DNA of 64,000 nucleotides from Afipia sp049747295 (GCF_049747295.1 NZ_JBMHJM010000001.1:744001-808000); one strand, 5' to 3'; shown: positions 1 to 11,298, numbered from the stretch's first letter. Notes: generated by a model from the letters alone, not told the origin. Program-made: numbers and translations.

Positions 1-1
1 A

Positions 2-112
2 ACGATCGCTGATGAAACCGGCTTCGCGGACAGAGAGCGCATGCGGCGCGCGTTTTTGCGCACCTTCGGTCAACCTCCGCAAGCGATCCGGCGAAACGCC
101 CGCTCAGGCTGA
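2..112 (+). CDS. AraC/GlxA-family transcriptional regulator, C-terminal end (partial)
   Basis: The window opens inside this gene; only the last 36 codons and the TGA stop at 110-112 are present. The peptide reads IADETGFADRERMRRAFLRT and then FGQPPQAIRR. This is the second helix-turn-helix of an AraC-family DNA-binding domain: the GF-x(4)-R-x2-RAF-x-R-x-FG-x-xP pattern is characteristic of the family. The ligand-binding part lies upstream of the window, so the target and effector cannot be named. It is convergent with the MetE-like gene that follows. The family call is firm; any GlxA (amidase-like sensor) subfamily assignment is only a guess. Confidence 0.8.
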   Translation, partial: TIADETGFADRERMRRAFLRTFGQPPQAIRRNARSG

Positions 113-132
113 TTAGACGCCCGCTCAGCGGG
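97..132. repeat. 12-bp direct repeat (ACGCCCGCTCAG) with a short palindrome
   Basis: The 12-mer ACGCCCGCTCAG occurs at 97-108 (across the regulator's stop region) and again at 118-129, a period of 21 bases. The second copy runs into a small palindrome, CCCGCT-C-AGCGGG at 120-132. No T-run follows. It lies between two convergent genes and may help termination, but it is short and could be chance. CGCCCGCTCAG also occurs near 30407. Confidence 0.35.
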
Positions 133-152
133 TATTGCCGGCATACAAGCAG

Positions 153-1271
153 TCAGGTCGTCCCCCAGACGTCCTTCGCAATATCAGCCACCAGCCGCAG
201 CTTGGACCACTGCTCTTCTTCGGTGAGGATGTTGCCCTCTTCAGTGGATGCGAAGCCGCACTGCGGTGACAGCGCGAGCTGGTCGAGCGAGACGAACTTT
301 GCGGCTTCCATCACGCGCTGCTTGATATCGTCCTTGCGCTCGAGCGCGCCGGTCTTCGAGGTGACGAGACCGAGAACGACGATCTTGTCGCCCTTGGGCA
401 GGAACCGCAGCGGCTCGAAACCGCCTGCCCGCTCCGAGTCATACTCCAGGAAATAGCCGTCATAGTTTGTCTCTGCGAGCAGCGTCTCCGCAATCGGCTC
501 ATATCCTCCGGATGACACCCAGGTCGAACGGAAGTTGCCGCGACAGATATGCGTTGTGATCGTCATGTCCGCGGGCCGCTCGGCAATCGCGTAATTGATG
601 ACGCGGGCATAGACCTGCGGAAGGCTGCCGACATCGTCACCACGTGTCCGCAGCTTTCCCAGTTCTTCCTCCGAACACAGATAGCCCCACGCCGTATCGT
701 CGAATTGCAGATAGCGGCAGCCGACGTCATAAAATGCTTTCACGGCCTTGCGATAAGTCTTGGCGAGATCGACGAAGAAATCATCCAGGCTTGGATAGGC
801 GTCCTGCGAAATCGCTGCGCGGCCGCCGCGGAAATGCAGCACCGAAGGCGATGGAATCGTCATCTTCGGCATCACGCGCACAGGATCGCAACGGTCCTTG
901 AGCAGTTTGAAATGCTCGATCATCGGATGATCTGCGGGGAAATCCAGCCTGCCGGTTACACGCACGCTTTCACCGCGCGTGGTCATGCCGGCGAACTGAA
1001 TGCCATCCGTCTTGTAAAGCTCGCACCCGGTCAGGTCTTTGAAGAAATCAAAGTGCCACCACGAGCGGCGAAATTCGCCGTCGGTCGCAAACTTCAAACC
1101 GGCCTGCTGTTGCCTGCGCACGGCCTTTTCGATTTCAATGTTCTCAATGCGTTGAAGATCAAGTTCGGAAAACTTGCCCGCCGCGAAGCTTTCCCGCGCA
1201 TCCTTCACCCATTGCGGCCGTAACAGGCTGCCGACATGATCGGCACGAAACGGCGGCTTCAGCCTCTGCAT
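153..1271 (-). CDS. MetE C-terminal-domain-like (cobalamin-independent methionine synthase family) protein
   Basis: A 372-residue protein of the MetE catalytic-domain family (UROD/MetE-like TIM barrel), which moves a methyl group to a thiol using a zinc-activated sulfur. It lacks the N-terminal half of true MetE (about 750 residues) and so resembles the stand-alone YxjG/YxjH type. The four zinc ligands of MetE appear to be present: His241 and Cys243 in THICRGN, Glu276 in FLEYD and Cys338 in LSPQCGF. An intact metal site argues for an active methyltransferase. The methyl donor is uncertain, since short homologues often do not use folylpolyglutamate. No neighbour clearly belongs to methionine synthesis. 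A role in methyl transfer from a methylated or xenobiotic substrate is equally possible. Confidence 0.8.
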   Translation of the reverse strand: MQRLKPPFRADHVGSLLRPQWVKDARESFAAGKFSELDLQRIENIEIEKAVRRQQQAGLKFATDGEFRRSWWHFDFFKDLTGCELYKTDGIQFAGMTTRGESVRVTGRLDFPADHPMIEHFKLLKDRCDPVRVMPKMTIPSPSVLHFRGGRAAISQDAYPSLDDFFVDLAKTYRKAVKAFYDVGCRYLQFDDTAWGYLCSEEELGKLRTRGDDVGSLPQVYARVINYAIAERPADMTITTHICRGNFRSTWVSSGGYEPIAETLLAETNYDGYFLEYDSERAGGFEPLRFLPKGDKIVVLGLVTSKTGALERKDDIKQRVMEAAKFVSLDQLALSPQCGFASTEEGNILTEEEQWSKLRLVADIAKDVWGTT

Positions 1272-1605
1272 TCCAGTCTCCGAAATCGCCGGGCGCTCTC
1301 AACGCTCGAGCACGATTGTGCCGCGTTCCAATATCACAATCCGGCCCGCGAGACCGAGTATCTTTTGAGCATGTTGTTCGACTGCCAAAAATCGCTCTAC
1401 GCCCTTCGGGCGACGAAATATTTTGTAAACCTTATCGACACGCCATGTCCTGGCGGCGCCACCGATGTCATGTCTCAACGGTGAATTTGGACCCCACGAC
1501 ACCCAACCGAAGGGCACCGCGGCTGCAACCAGCGATATTCCGCCCCTGGGAACGAACACCTGATCGGGCCGTTGGTGCTCCAAGCCAAAAAGGAGCGATC
1601 GGTAC
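1272..1605. other. Intergenic stretch without a recognisable gene
   Basis: 334 bases between the divergently read MetE-like gene and the attachment-family gene. Both promoters should lie here. Small ORFs exist on both strands but none has a family-like sequence or a good ribosome-binding site. The only clear signal is AAGGAGCG just upstream of the ATG at 1606. No convincing sigma-70 promoter or hairpin was identified. Confidence 0.5.
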
Positions 1606-2064
1606 ATGTCCAAAAACACGTACATCCGAATCCCCCACAACGCCTATGTCCTGGTTGGGGATGGTCGAAAGGCCCTATTTCTCCGCAATGAAGGCAACGA
1701 ACTCACACCGCGGCTGAAGACGGAGCAAGTTTTCGTCAACGACAATCCACCGACGCGTGACCAGGGATCGGATCAGCCGGGCCGGACGTACGCCAGCGTT
1801 GGTGCGCGACGAAGCAGCATGGAGCAGGCCGACTGGCACACCATTGAGGAGCAGCGGTTTGCGCGTACCATTGCCGACACGCTGGAAACTCTGGCGCGGA
1901 ACAAGAAGATTCCAGGCTTCATCATCGCAGCCCCGCCCCGCACGCTGGCGGAACTGCGCCAATCCCTCAACGGCAGCGTCAAGCAACGCATCATCGCCGA
2001 GTTGGACAAGGACTTCACCGGCCATCCGGTCGATGAAATCGAAAAACACCTCACCGCTGCATAG
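1606..2064 (+). CDS. Host-attachment family protein (PF10116-like)
   Basis: A 152-residue soluble protein matching the family annotated as 'protein required for attachment to host cells'. Features seen are the N-terminal AYVLVGDGRKALFLRNEG strand-loop-strand, a charged variable middle, and the C-terminal IIAAPPRTLAELR motif followed by a helical tail with VDEIEKHL. The fold belongs to the bacterial/archaeal eRF1-like group; the biochemical role is unknown and the name reflects work in rhizobia and agrobacteria. The ATG is preceded by AAGGAGCG at good spacing. There is no signal peptide, so a direct surface adhesin role is unlikely. It ends 9 bases before the convergent purU. Confidence 0.8.
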   Translation: MSKNTYIRIPHNAYVLVGDGRKALFLRNEGNELTPRLKTEQVFVNDNPPTRDQGSDQPGRTYASVGARRSSMEQADWHTIEEQRFARTIADTLETLARNKKIPGFIIAAPPRTLAELRQSLNGSVKQRIIAELDKDFTGHPVDEIEKHLTAA

Positions 2065-2073
2065 TGTGGTGGT

Positions 2074-2937
2074 TTAATCCGTAAACACAACCGTCTTGAG
2101 GCCATTGAGGATCACGCGATCCTCGAGGTGATAGCGCATCGCGCGGCCAAGCACGCGGCGCTCGATATCGCTTCCCTTGCGGACCAGGTCTTCCGGTGCG
2201 TCGCGGTGGCTGATGCGCTCCACATCCTGATCGATAATCGGGCCCTCATCGAGAGCGCTCGTGACGTAATGCGCCGTGGCGCCGATCAGTTTGACGCCGC
2301 GCTCATGGGCCTGATGGTAGGGCTTGGCGCCCTTGAAGCCGGGCAGGAATGAATGGTGGATGTTGATGCAGCGCCCCGACAATTTGTCGGCGAACTCCTG
2401 CGACAGCACCTGCATATAGCGCGCCAGCACGACGAGATCGGACTTTGTGTCCTCGACCAGCTTCCACACAGCGGCTTCCTGCTGCGGCTTCGTCTCCTTC
2501 GTGATCGGCAAGTGGTGAAATGGAATGCCGCCGAAATCCAGACCGTCATATGTCTCGCGCGGATGGTTTGAGACGATCGCGGTCGGAATCATCGGCAGAT
2601 CGCCAGTTCGCCACCGATAGAGAATATCGACCAGGCAGTGGTCGAACTTGGAGACCATCAACAGAACGCGCTGATGTGTCGAGCGATCGCGGATTTGCCA
2701 GACCATGCCGAACGGCTGTGCGATAACCCCGAAGCCGGCGCGAACCGTCGCCAGTTCCGACGTCGCGCCCGGCGTCTCGAACATCACCCGCATGAAGAAT
2801 TGGCCGGTCTCGGTGTCGCTGTATTGCTGGGCATCGAGAATGTTTTGCCCGTTGGCGAACAGAAAGGTCGAAACGGCCGAGACGATGCCCGGACGATCCG
2901 GGCAGGACAAAGTCAGTACGAATTGTTGCTGGGACAT
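2074..2937 (-). CDS. purU: Formyltetrahydrofolate deformylase
   Basis: A 287-residue protein with the two-domain layout of PurU. An N-terminal ACT domain (about 1-85, beginning with a VLTLSCPDRPGIV motif) precedes a formyltransferase-fold hydrolase domain (about 90-287). The Asn-His-Asp catalytic set is visible in INIHHSFLPGF and in ALDEGPIIDQDVERI. It hydrolyses 10-formyl-THF to formate and THF, balancing one-carbon pools and supplying formate. ACT domains in this family sense glycine and methionine. Length is normal (280-290). It is read alone, with a 9-base convergent gap to the attachment-family gene. Co-location with a MetE-like gene may hint at one-carbon metabolism but proves nothing. 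Confidence 0.93.
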   Translation of the reverse strand: MSQQQFVLTLSCPDRPGIVSAVSTFLFANGQNILDAQQYSDTETGQFFMRVMFETPGATSELATVRAGFGVIAQPFGMVWQIRDRSTHQRVLLMVSKFDHCLVDILYRWRTGDLPMIPTAIVSNHPRETYDGLDFGGIPFHHLPITKETKPQQEAAVWKLVEDTKSDLVVLARYMQVLSQEFADKLSGRCINIHHSFLPGFKGAKPYHQAHERGVKLIGATAHYVTSALDEGPIIDQDVERISHRDAPEDLVRKGSDIERRVLGRAMRYHLEDRVILNGLKTVVFTD

Positions 2938-3096
2938 GAAGGACCGCTACGGGAATGCATGACTTGCGGCGAACGCCGCAAAGGAACCAAGATTTGCGCC
3001 TTCCTCTATCACCTGCACCCCAGTTTCGCCAATCCTGTTATCACGAAGACGCTGGAAAGCAGCAGCGCCCGCCAATAGGTTAGCGGGACGAAACAC

Positions 3097-3969
3097 ATGG
3101 ATTTCATCCGGAAGGACGCTATGGCGGAGAGACTGAACGGATACCGAATCTTGATCCTGGAAACCCGTGAGGAGGCGCAATTCTCCCGCCTCCTGCAGGA
3201 TCAAGGCGCCAGCGTCCTGCAATGCCCGATGTTTGCCATCCACGATGCCCCTGACCCCGCCCCTATCGAGACATGGATCCGGCAGTGCATCGCGCGACCG
3301 TTCGACGATCTGGTGCTGATGACCGGAGAGGGCTTGCGGCGGTTGATGAAGGTCGCGCGGCGCATGCAAGCCGACGAAGACTTCATCGCCGCGATCGGCA
3401 AGGCACGGACATTCGCGCGCGGGCCGAAGCCGGTTCGCGCGCTGCGCGAAATCGGACTGGAAGCCCAGGTTGTGACCGAAACGCCGACGTCCGAAGGAAT
3501 GGCCGATATGCTGTCGCGCCACGCGTTGAAGGATCACCGCATTGGCCTTCAACTCTATCCCGACAAGGATCACCACAAACTCATTGCAGCGATCACATCA
3601 CGCGGTGCGACCGTCGAACCGGTGCTTCCTTATATTTATGATGCGGAAGCTGCCGACGCCAATATCGTCTCCGCGATCGAAGAGATGGTCCATGAACGCG
3701 TCGATGCCATCGCCCTGACAAGCTCGGGACAGGTTCGCCGCCTGATCGACGTCGCAAAAGCCCACGGTCTCGATGAACAATTGCGAGCCGGTCTGGCGAA
3801 GACACCGATTGCCTCGGTTGGGCCCGTTGTCTCCGACGAGTTGAAGGAGAACGGCCTGCGTACGGACATCTTTCCCGCCAACGATGCTTTTTTCATGAAG
3901 CCGCTGATCAGCGCGATGGCACTGGCGCTGAACAAATCACCACCGCGCATGGCACGACACCCGACCTGA
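3097..3969 (+). CDS. hemD: Uroporphyrinogen-III synthase family protein
   Basis: A 290-residue protein with the HemD bilobal pattern: an N-terminal RILILETREEAQFSRLL strand-helix, a central duplication, and the LTSSGQVRRL and ASVGPVVSDELKENG motifs typical of the second half. HemD cyclises hydroxymethylbilane to uroporphyrinogen III in haem and sirohaem synthesis. HemD sequences are poorly conserved, so family membership is clearer than catalytic role. It is not next to hemC and lies alone upstream of a CoA-transferase, so it could be a paralogue. A second in-frame ATG at 3121 is preceded by GGAAGGA and is a good alternative start (282 residues). Confidence 0.75.
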   Translation: MDFIRKDAMAERLNGYRILILETREEAQFSRLLQDQGASVLQCPMFAIHDAPDPAPIETWIRQCIARPFDDLVLMTGEGLRRLMKVARRMQADEDFIAAIGKARTFARGPKPVRALREIGLEAQVVTETPTSEGMADMLSRHALKDHRIGLQLYPDKDHHKLIAAITSRGATVEPVLPYIYDAEAADANIVSAIEEMVHERVDAIALTSSGQVRRLIDVAKAHGLDEQLRAGLAKTPIASVGPVVSDELKENGLRTDIFPANDAFFMKPLISAMALALNKSPPRMARHPT

Positions 3970-4070
3970 CTCTCCCGGCATTGAGCTTGACGAATGAATT
4001 GATAAGCTGCGTTGCGCGCATACGATATCGCGACAACAAGAAGCTGCAGAAAAGAAAACTGGGAGTGCAT

Positions 4071-6515
<2,445 letters not shown>

Positions 6516-6535
6516 TTCCCTATGCGAAAAGCAGA

Positions 6536-7486
6536 TCAGGTACCCGGCTTGCGCTCCAGAAACGCCCGGTAAGCGAGCTTCATGCCTTCCTCAAGCGAGG
6601 TCCTGGCTTTCCAGCCAAGTTCCGCAAGACGACTGACATCGAGCAGCTTACGCGGAGTGCCGTCGGGCCTGGATGGATCGTAGACGATCTCGCCGGTATA
6701 GCTCACGGTTTTGGCAACGACGCGCGCGAACTCCGCAATTGTAATGTCTTCACCCGTTCCGACGTTGACCAGCGTCCCGCCGGAATAGTGACGAAGCAGA
6801 TGAATCGATGCGTCTGCCATGTCGTCAACGTAGAGGAATTCACGCCGCGGTGTTCCTGTCCCCCACACGGCGACACTTGGGGCACCCGCCTCCTTTGCCT
6901 CGTGGAAGCGGCGGATCAACGCCGCAACAACGTGACTGTATTCCGGATGGTAGTTGTCGCCCGGACCGTAGAGATTGGTCGGCATGAGACTGATAAAGTC
7001 GCTGCCATACTGGCTGCGATAAGCCTCCACCATCTTCACGCCGGCGATCTTGGCGATCGCGTAAGGTTCGTTGGTCGGCTCCAGCTCGCCTGTCAGCAGC
7101 GAATCTTCGCGTAACGGCTGCGGCGCCAGCTTCGGATAGATGCAGGATGAGCCGAGAAACAGCAGCTTTTCGACGCCGTTAACGTGAGCCGCATGAATGA
7201 CGTTTGCCGCAAGCTGCAGATTTTCATAAATGAACTCGGCACGCAGGGTGTTATTCGCATGGATGCCGCCGACTTTGGCCGCGGCATGGAGAACAACCTG
7301 AGGTCTGGCTTTTTCGAACCAGCGATTGGTCTCGGCCTGATTCAGCAAGTCGACCTCGCTGCGCTGGACCGTGAGGATGTCCACATCTTCTCGCGCCAGA
7401 CGGCGCACCAGAGCGCTTCCGACCATGCCGCGATGGCCCGCAACGAAGACTTTCTTCCCCTTTAGTTCAAAAGGCACTGCAGCCAT
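6536..7486 (-). CDS. fcl: GDP-L-fucose synthase (GDP-4-keto-6-deoxymannose epimerase/reductase)
   Basis: A 316-residue extended short-chain dehydrogenase. It shows the NADP-binding GHRGMVGSALVRRL motif (about 18-31), the VLHAAAKVGGIHAN segment, Ser113/Ser114 in LGSSCIYPK, and the YxxxK pair Tyr142/Lys146 in YAIAKIAG. These are the hallmarks of Fcl/WcaG, which makes GDP-L-fucose for surface polysaccharides. Length matches the family (310-320). Its usual partner, GDP-mannose 4,6-dehydratase, and glycosyltransferases are absent here, so the gene sits apart from any visible polysaccharide cluster. It is convergent with the CoA-transferase and divergent from the first ABC operon. Confidence 0.92.
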   Translation of the reverse strand: MAAVPFELKGKKVFVAGHRGMVGSALVRRLAREDVDILTVQRSEVDLLNQAETNRWFEKARPQVVLHAAAKVGGIHANNTLRAEFIYENLQLAANVIHAAHVNGVEKLLFLGSSCIYPKLAPQPLREDSLLTGELEPTNEPYAIAKIAGVKMVEAYRSQYGSDFISLMPTNLYGPGDNYHPEYSHVVAALIRRFHEAKEAGAPSVAVWGTGTPRREFLYVDDMADASIHLLRHYSGGTLVNVGTGEDITIAEFARVVAKTVSYTGEIVYDPSRPDGTPRKLLDVSRLAELGWKARTSLEEGMKLAYRAFLERKPGT

Positions 7487-7736
7487 ATCAACTCCGAGCC
7501 ATGCAAATCAGTGTCGTCCGTCGGTCATGTTTCGCTCTGCGGACCACGCATGGCGAAGCTGTGCGTATCACCTCAGAACCCCGCGGGCAAATTAAGCATT
7601 CTCGCCACAGTGAAGAGACCGGGCTTGCGGCGAAAGAGCGCTTGGACCACAATCATCCCATGAATGGCTGACGCGCGTCGGGCTCATAATCGATGCCGCA
7701 AAAAAAGCCAGCCGTTAAATTCAGGGAGAGAGAGAC
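7487..7736. promoter_or_regulatory. Divergent promoter region between fcl and the first ABC importer operon
   Basis: 250 bases separate the starts of two divergent genes, so both promoters must lie here. GGGAGAGAGAG immediately precedes the ATG at 7737 and is a strong ribosome-binding site for the binding protein. No unambiguous -35/-10 pair or operator could be picked out by eye. Confidence 0.5.
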
Positions 7737-8972
7737 ATGCGTAAACTTATGATCGCCGCGGCCTTCGCGTTTCCGTTGATGGGCGGAGCGGCGCTGGCCC
7801 AGGACACCGTCAAGATCGGATATATCGATCCTTTGTCAGGTGGTGGCGCAAGCGTCGGCGAAGTCGGATTGAAGACCTACCAGTTTCTTGCTGACGAATT
7901 GAACGCCAAGGGCGGCATTCTCGGCAAAAAGGTCGAGATCGTTCCGCTCGACAACAAAACCAATCCGCAGGAAAGCCTGATTCAGGCCCAGAAGGCGATC
8001 GACGGCGGTGTTCGCTACATCACCCAGGGCAACGGCTCCTCGGTCGCCGGCGCGCTGATCGATTTCGTTTCCAAGTACAATGAACGTAACCCGGGCAAGG
8101 AAGTCCTGTACTTCAACTATGCCGCGGTCGACCCGGTCTTCACCAACGACAAGTGCAGCTTCTGGCATTTCCGTTGGGACGCCAACTCCGACATCAAGAT
8201 GGAAGCGCTGACCAACTACATCAAGACAACGCCGTCAGTGAAGAAGATCTATCTGATCAACCAGGACTACTCGTTCGGTGAATCGGTCCGTACAACGGCG
8301 AAGAAGATGCTCGCCGCCAAGCGTCCCGATATTCAGATCGTCGGCGACGAACTGCATCCGCTGCTCAAGATCACCGACTTCGCGCCTTATGTTGCGAAGA
8401 TCAAGGCATCCGGTGCCGACAGCGTCATCACCGGCAACTGGGGTCAGGATATTGCATTGCTGCTCAAGGCCGCTGCAGACGCCGGCCTCAAGGTCAACTG
8501 GTTCACATACTACGCAGGCGGCGCCGGCGGCCCGACCGCGGTCAAGCAGGCCAACCTGAACCATCAGGTGTTCCAGATCACCGAGGGTTACGCCAATATC
8601 GATCACAAGGACTCGGTCGAACTCGAAAAGGCTTTCCGGGCGAAATACAACGGTCAGACGTTCTGGTATCCGCGCGCTGCTAACGAGATGCGGATGTTTG
8701 CCGCAGCTGCTGAAAAGGCCAAGTCGCTCGATCCGGTCAAGGTCGCAGCCGCACTTGAAGGCATGCAGTTCGAAGTGCTCAACGGCGGCAAGGGCGTGAT
8801 GCGGAAGGACGACCACCAGTTCTTCCAGCCGATGTACATCTCTTCGCTCGGCGAACGCACCGAGAAGGAGCCCTTCGACGAAGAAAAGACCGGCTGGGGT
8901 TGGAAGACGGTCGCCAAGGTCGACACCGACCAGACCATCCTGCCAACCACCTGCAAGATGGAACGGCCGTAA
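7737..8972 (+). CDS. HAAT-family ABC transporter substrate-binding protein (importer 1)
   Basis: A 411-residue periplasmic binding protein of the LivK/type I (Leu/Ile/Val-type) family. An N-terminal signal peptide (MRKLMIAAAFAFPLMGGAALA, cleavage expected after ALA) precedes the mature VKIGYIDPLSGGGASVGE motif typical of the family. It opens an operon of binding protein, two permeases and two ATPases. Members also bind amides, aromatic acids and other organic acids, so the ligand cannot be told from sequence. A conserved Cys pair is possible (KCSFWHF and TTCKMERP). A strong hairpin follows the stop codon and probably keeps this gene's transcript more abundant than the permease transcripts. 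Confidence 0.9.
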   Translation: MRKLMIAAAFAFPLMGGAALAQDTVKIGYIDPLSGGGASVGEVGLKTYQFLADELNAKGGILGKKVEIVPLDNKTNPQESLIQAQKAIDGGVRYITQGNGSSVAGALIDFVSKYNERNPGKEVLYFNYAAVDPVFTNDKCSFWHFRWDANSDIKMEALTNYIKTTPSVKKIYLINQDYSFGESVRTTAKKMLAAKRPDIQIVGDELHPLLKITDFAPYVAKIKASGADSVITGNWGQDIALLLKAAADAGLKVNWFTYYAGGAGGPTAVKQANLNHQVFQITEGYANIDHKDSVELEKAFRAKYNGQTFWYPRAANEMRMFAAAAEKAKSLDPVKVAAALEGMQFEVLNGGKGVMRKDDHQFFQPMYISSLGERTEKEPFDEEKTGWGWKTVAKVDTDQTILPTTCKMERP

Positions 8973-8990
8973 CCCTTTCCCTTACGTAAT

Positions 8991-9028
8991 CTGTATCCGC
9001 CCGGGTGGGGACCCCCGGGCGGATACAG
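8991..9028 (+). promoter_or_regulatory. 15-bp perfect hairpin after the binding-protein gene (intercistronic attenuator/stabiliser)
   Basis: Left arm 8991-9005 and right arm 9014-9028 are perfect reverse complements (CTGTATCCGCCCGGG / CCCGGGCGGATACAG) with an 8-base loop. There is no clean T-run after it, so it is more likely a processing/stability or partial-termination element than a full terminator. It lies between the binding protein and the permease of one operon. This position is well known for 3' hairpins that protect binding-protein mRNA. It also shows that translation of the permease must start downstream, at 9053. Confidence 0.8.
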
Positions 9029-9052
9029 CTTCAATCTTCCAGGGGTGGGAAC

Positions 9053-10000
9053 GTGCTCGAGCTTATCGTTATATCTACGCTTAACGGCATCCTGTTCGGG
9101 ATGTTGCTGTTTCTCATGGCAAGCGGCCTGACAGTGATCTTCAGCATGCTGGGCGTGCTGAACTTCGCGCACGCAAGCTTCTACATGCTTGGGGCATTCT
9201 TCGGATTCCAGATCAGTCGCTGGTTCGGATTCTGGCCTGCGCTGATCATCGCGCCATTGCTGGCCGGCCTGCTTGGTGCGGCCGTGGAGCGCTATGGCCT
9301 GCGCCACGTCCACAAGAACGGTCACGTCGCTGAGCTGCTGTTCACCTTCGGCCTCGCGTTCGCCATCGAAGAAATCGTGCAGATCATTTGGGGCAAGAGC
9401 CCCGCCGACTTCCGGGTGCCCGAGTCGCTGGATTTTCCTGCCTTCACGGTGTTTTCAACCAACTACCCCGCCTACAAGATCTTCATGTTGGCGGCTTCGA
9501 TCGCGATCTTCGTCGGTTTGCTGATCGCGTTGAAGAAAACCCGTATCGGCTTGATTGTGCAGGCGGCCCTCACCCACCCGCATATGGTCGGCCATCTTGG
9601 ACATAATGTCGGACGCGTCTTCATGATGGTGTTCGGTGTCGGCACGGCGCTCGCTGCGGTCGCCGGTGTGATCGCCGGGCCTGCACTCGTGACCCAGTCG
9701 AATATGGCTGCCCTGCTTGGCCCGATCCTGTTCGTGGTGGTCGTGGTCGGCGGACTTGGCTCCTTGCCCGGCGCGTTCATCGCATCGCTGCTGATCGGCT
9801 TGATCCAGACCTTCGCCGTTTCGATGAACGGCTCGCTGGCTGAAGTGTTCGGTCCGCTCAGTCCCGACTATGCCAGGACGTGGCTCGCCGACATCTGGAA
9901 CGTGACTGTCGCGCAGATCGCGCCGATCATGCCCTACGTGCTGCTCGTTCTCATTCTTGCATTCCGCCCGATGGGCCTGATGGGGACGCGCGACACATGA
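9053..10000 (+). CDS. HAAT ABC transporter permease, LivH type (importer 1)
   Basis: Integral inner-membrane permease of 316 residues from a GTG start at 9053, preceded by an AGGGGTGGGA purine tract. An in-frame start at 9005 lies in the hairpin stem and adds non-membrane sequence, so it is rejected. About eight hydrophobic segments are visible. The LivH signature VIFSMLGVLNFAHASFYMLGA lies near the N-terminus, and GGLGSLPGAFIASLLIGL lies in the late loop that docks with the ATPase. It pairs with the LivM-type permease, whose ATG overlaps this stop codon (ATGA), showing translational coupling. Confidence 0.92.
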   Translation: MLELIVISTLNGILFGMLLFLMASGLTVIFSMLGVLNFAHASFYMLGAFFGFQISRWFGFWPALIIAPLLAGLLGAAVERYGLRHVHKNGHVAELLFTFGLAFAIEEIVQIIWGKSPADFRVPESLDFPAFTVFSTNYPAYKIFMLAASIAIFVGLLIALKKTRIGLIVQAALTHPHMVGHLGHNVGRVFMMVFGVGTALAAVAGVIAGPALVTQSNMAALLGPILFVVVVVGGLGSLPGAFIASLLIGLIQTFAVSMNGSLAEVFGPLSPDYARTWLADIWNVTVAQIAPIMPYVLLVLILAFRPMGLMGTRDT

Positions 10001-11298
10001 GCGATGTGATCTCGAGTGCGGCCCCTCCGCGGCCCGCGATGACAGACAAACTTAAATTCTACGGACTGTGGGTTGTGGCAGCCTTGCTGCTGTTGCTACT
10101 GCCGAAGGTCTTCAGCTCCGGCGGATCGCTGACGACATTCAGCCTGATCGGGATCTCGATCATTTTTGCGCTGTCCTACAATATCCTGCTTGGACAGACC
10201 GGGATGCTGTCGTTCGGGCACGCGGTGTATTATGGCCTCGGCGGCTTTCTCGCGATCCACGCCATCAACATCATCGGCGCGCACAAATGGCCGATCCCGC
10301 TGCCGGTGGTCCCGCTGATCGGCGGGCTGACGGGTCTCGTATTCGCCGCCCTGCTCGGCTGGGTCTCGACGGCACGCAGCGGCACGGCCTTCGCCATGAT
10401 CTCGCTGGGCGTTGCCGAGCTCGTCGCGTCCTCCGCGCTGATCCTGAGAACGTTCTTCGGTGGCGAAGCGGGCGTCTCCGCAAACCGCACGAAGGTGCTG
10501 CGCCTGTTCGACTGGAGCTTCGGCCCACAAATCCAGATCTACTATCTGATCGCGGCGTGGACGTTGATCTGCATGATCGCGATGTACGCCCTGACCCGTA
10601 CGCCGCTGGGCCGCATGTGCAATGCCGTGCGCGACAACCCCGAACGCGTGCAGTTCGTGGGTTATGATCCGCACGTCGTCCGCTACATCGCGTTCTGCTT
10701 CTCGGGATTTTTCGCAGGCATCGCGGGCGCTCTGGCCGCGATCAACTTCGAAATCGCCAACTCGGCATATCTCGGCGCGGTCCAATCCGGAACGGTGCTG
10801 TTCTCCACCTACATCGGCGGCATCGGATTCTTTATCGGCCCGGCTGTCGGTGCGGTGTTCGTCACGCTGCTGTCGCTTGGGCTGAGTGACCTCACCAGTG
10901 TCTGGCAGCTTTACTTCGGCCTGTTCTTCATTGCCGTGGTGATGTTTGCTCCGGGCGGCATCACCGGCCTTTTGATGAAGCACCGGCCGCTGGTGCTGGC
11001 AGGCACACTGGGCAAGGTCTTGCCGTCCTATCTGATTGCGTTCGTGCCGACGCTGGCGATGATCACCGGCCTGATGATGGCGATCGAGACCGTGGTCCAT
11101 TACACGGTCAATCCGGAAGACAGTCCGAACATCAAAGCCTTCGGCATCAGCTTCGATGCTGCGAGCCCGGTCACATGGGGTCTCGCTGCCGTCTTGATCG
11201 TGGCCGGTTTTGTGATCGCGCGTAAGACATGGACGCGCGTGAGTGAAGCCTGGGACAATGCCCTCAACGCCGCGCGCGAAAAGGGATTTGCCGCATGA
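9997..11298 (+). CDS. HAAT ABC transporter permease, LivM type (importer 1)
   Basis: A 433-residue permease of the LivM family, starting at the ATG that overlaps the previous stop (ATGA at 9997-10000). An upstream in-frame extension lies inside the preceding permease gene and is not used. The core (about 60-330) has the family's LSYNILLGQTGMLSFGHAVYYG motif and the cytoplasmic AVRDNPERVQFVGYDPHVVRY loop that contacts the ATPase. About 100 C-terminal residues beyond the usual length contain two more hydrophobic segments (around VLPSYLIAFVPTLAMITGLMM and WGLAAVLIVAGFVI). Usual LivM proteins are 320-360 residues, so this C-terminal extension is unusual. Confidence 0.9.
   Translation: MSDVISSAAPPRPAMTDKLKFYGLWVVAALLLLLLPKVFSSGGSLTTFSLIGISIIFALSYNILLGQTGMLSFGHAVYYGLGGFLAIHAINIIGAHKWPIPLPVVPLIGGLTGLVFAALLGWVSTARSGTAFAMISLGVAELVASSALILRTFFGGEAGVSANRTKVLRLFDWSFGPQIQIYYLIAAWTLICMIAMYALTRTPLGRMCNAVRDNPERVQFVGYDPHVVRYIAFCFSGFFAGIAGALAAINFEIANSAYLGAVQSGTVLFSTYIGGIGFFIGPAVGAVFVTLLSLGLSDLTSVWQLYFGLFFIAVVMFAPGGITGLLMKHRPLVLAGTLGKVLPSYLIAFVPTLAMITGLMMAIETVVHYTVNPEDSPNIKAFGISFDAASPVTWGLAAVLIVAGFVIARKTWTRVSEAWDNALNAAREKGFAA

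Noticed and set aside
1299..1640. 113-codon open frame on the minus strand between the MetE-like and attachment-family genes
   Set aside because: No good ribosome-binding site, it overlaps the start of the attachment-family gene and has no recognisable domain.
9005..9052. Upstream start for the LivH permease at 9005
   Set aside because: It falls in the stem of the 15-bp hairpin and adds 16 non-membrane residues; GTG at 9053 has a purine-rich site.
10096..11100. Long open frame (334 codons) on the minus strand opposite the LivM permease
   Set aside because: Shadow of a GC-rich membrane-protein gene: charged, repetitive Arg/Asp/Glu/Gln composition, no family motif, and the plus-strand frame is clearly LivM.
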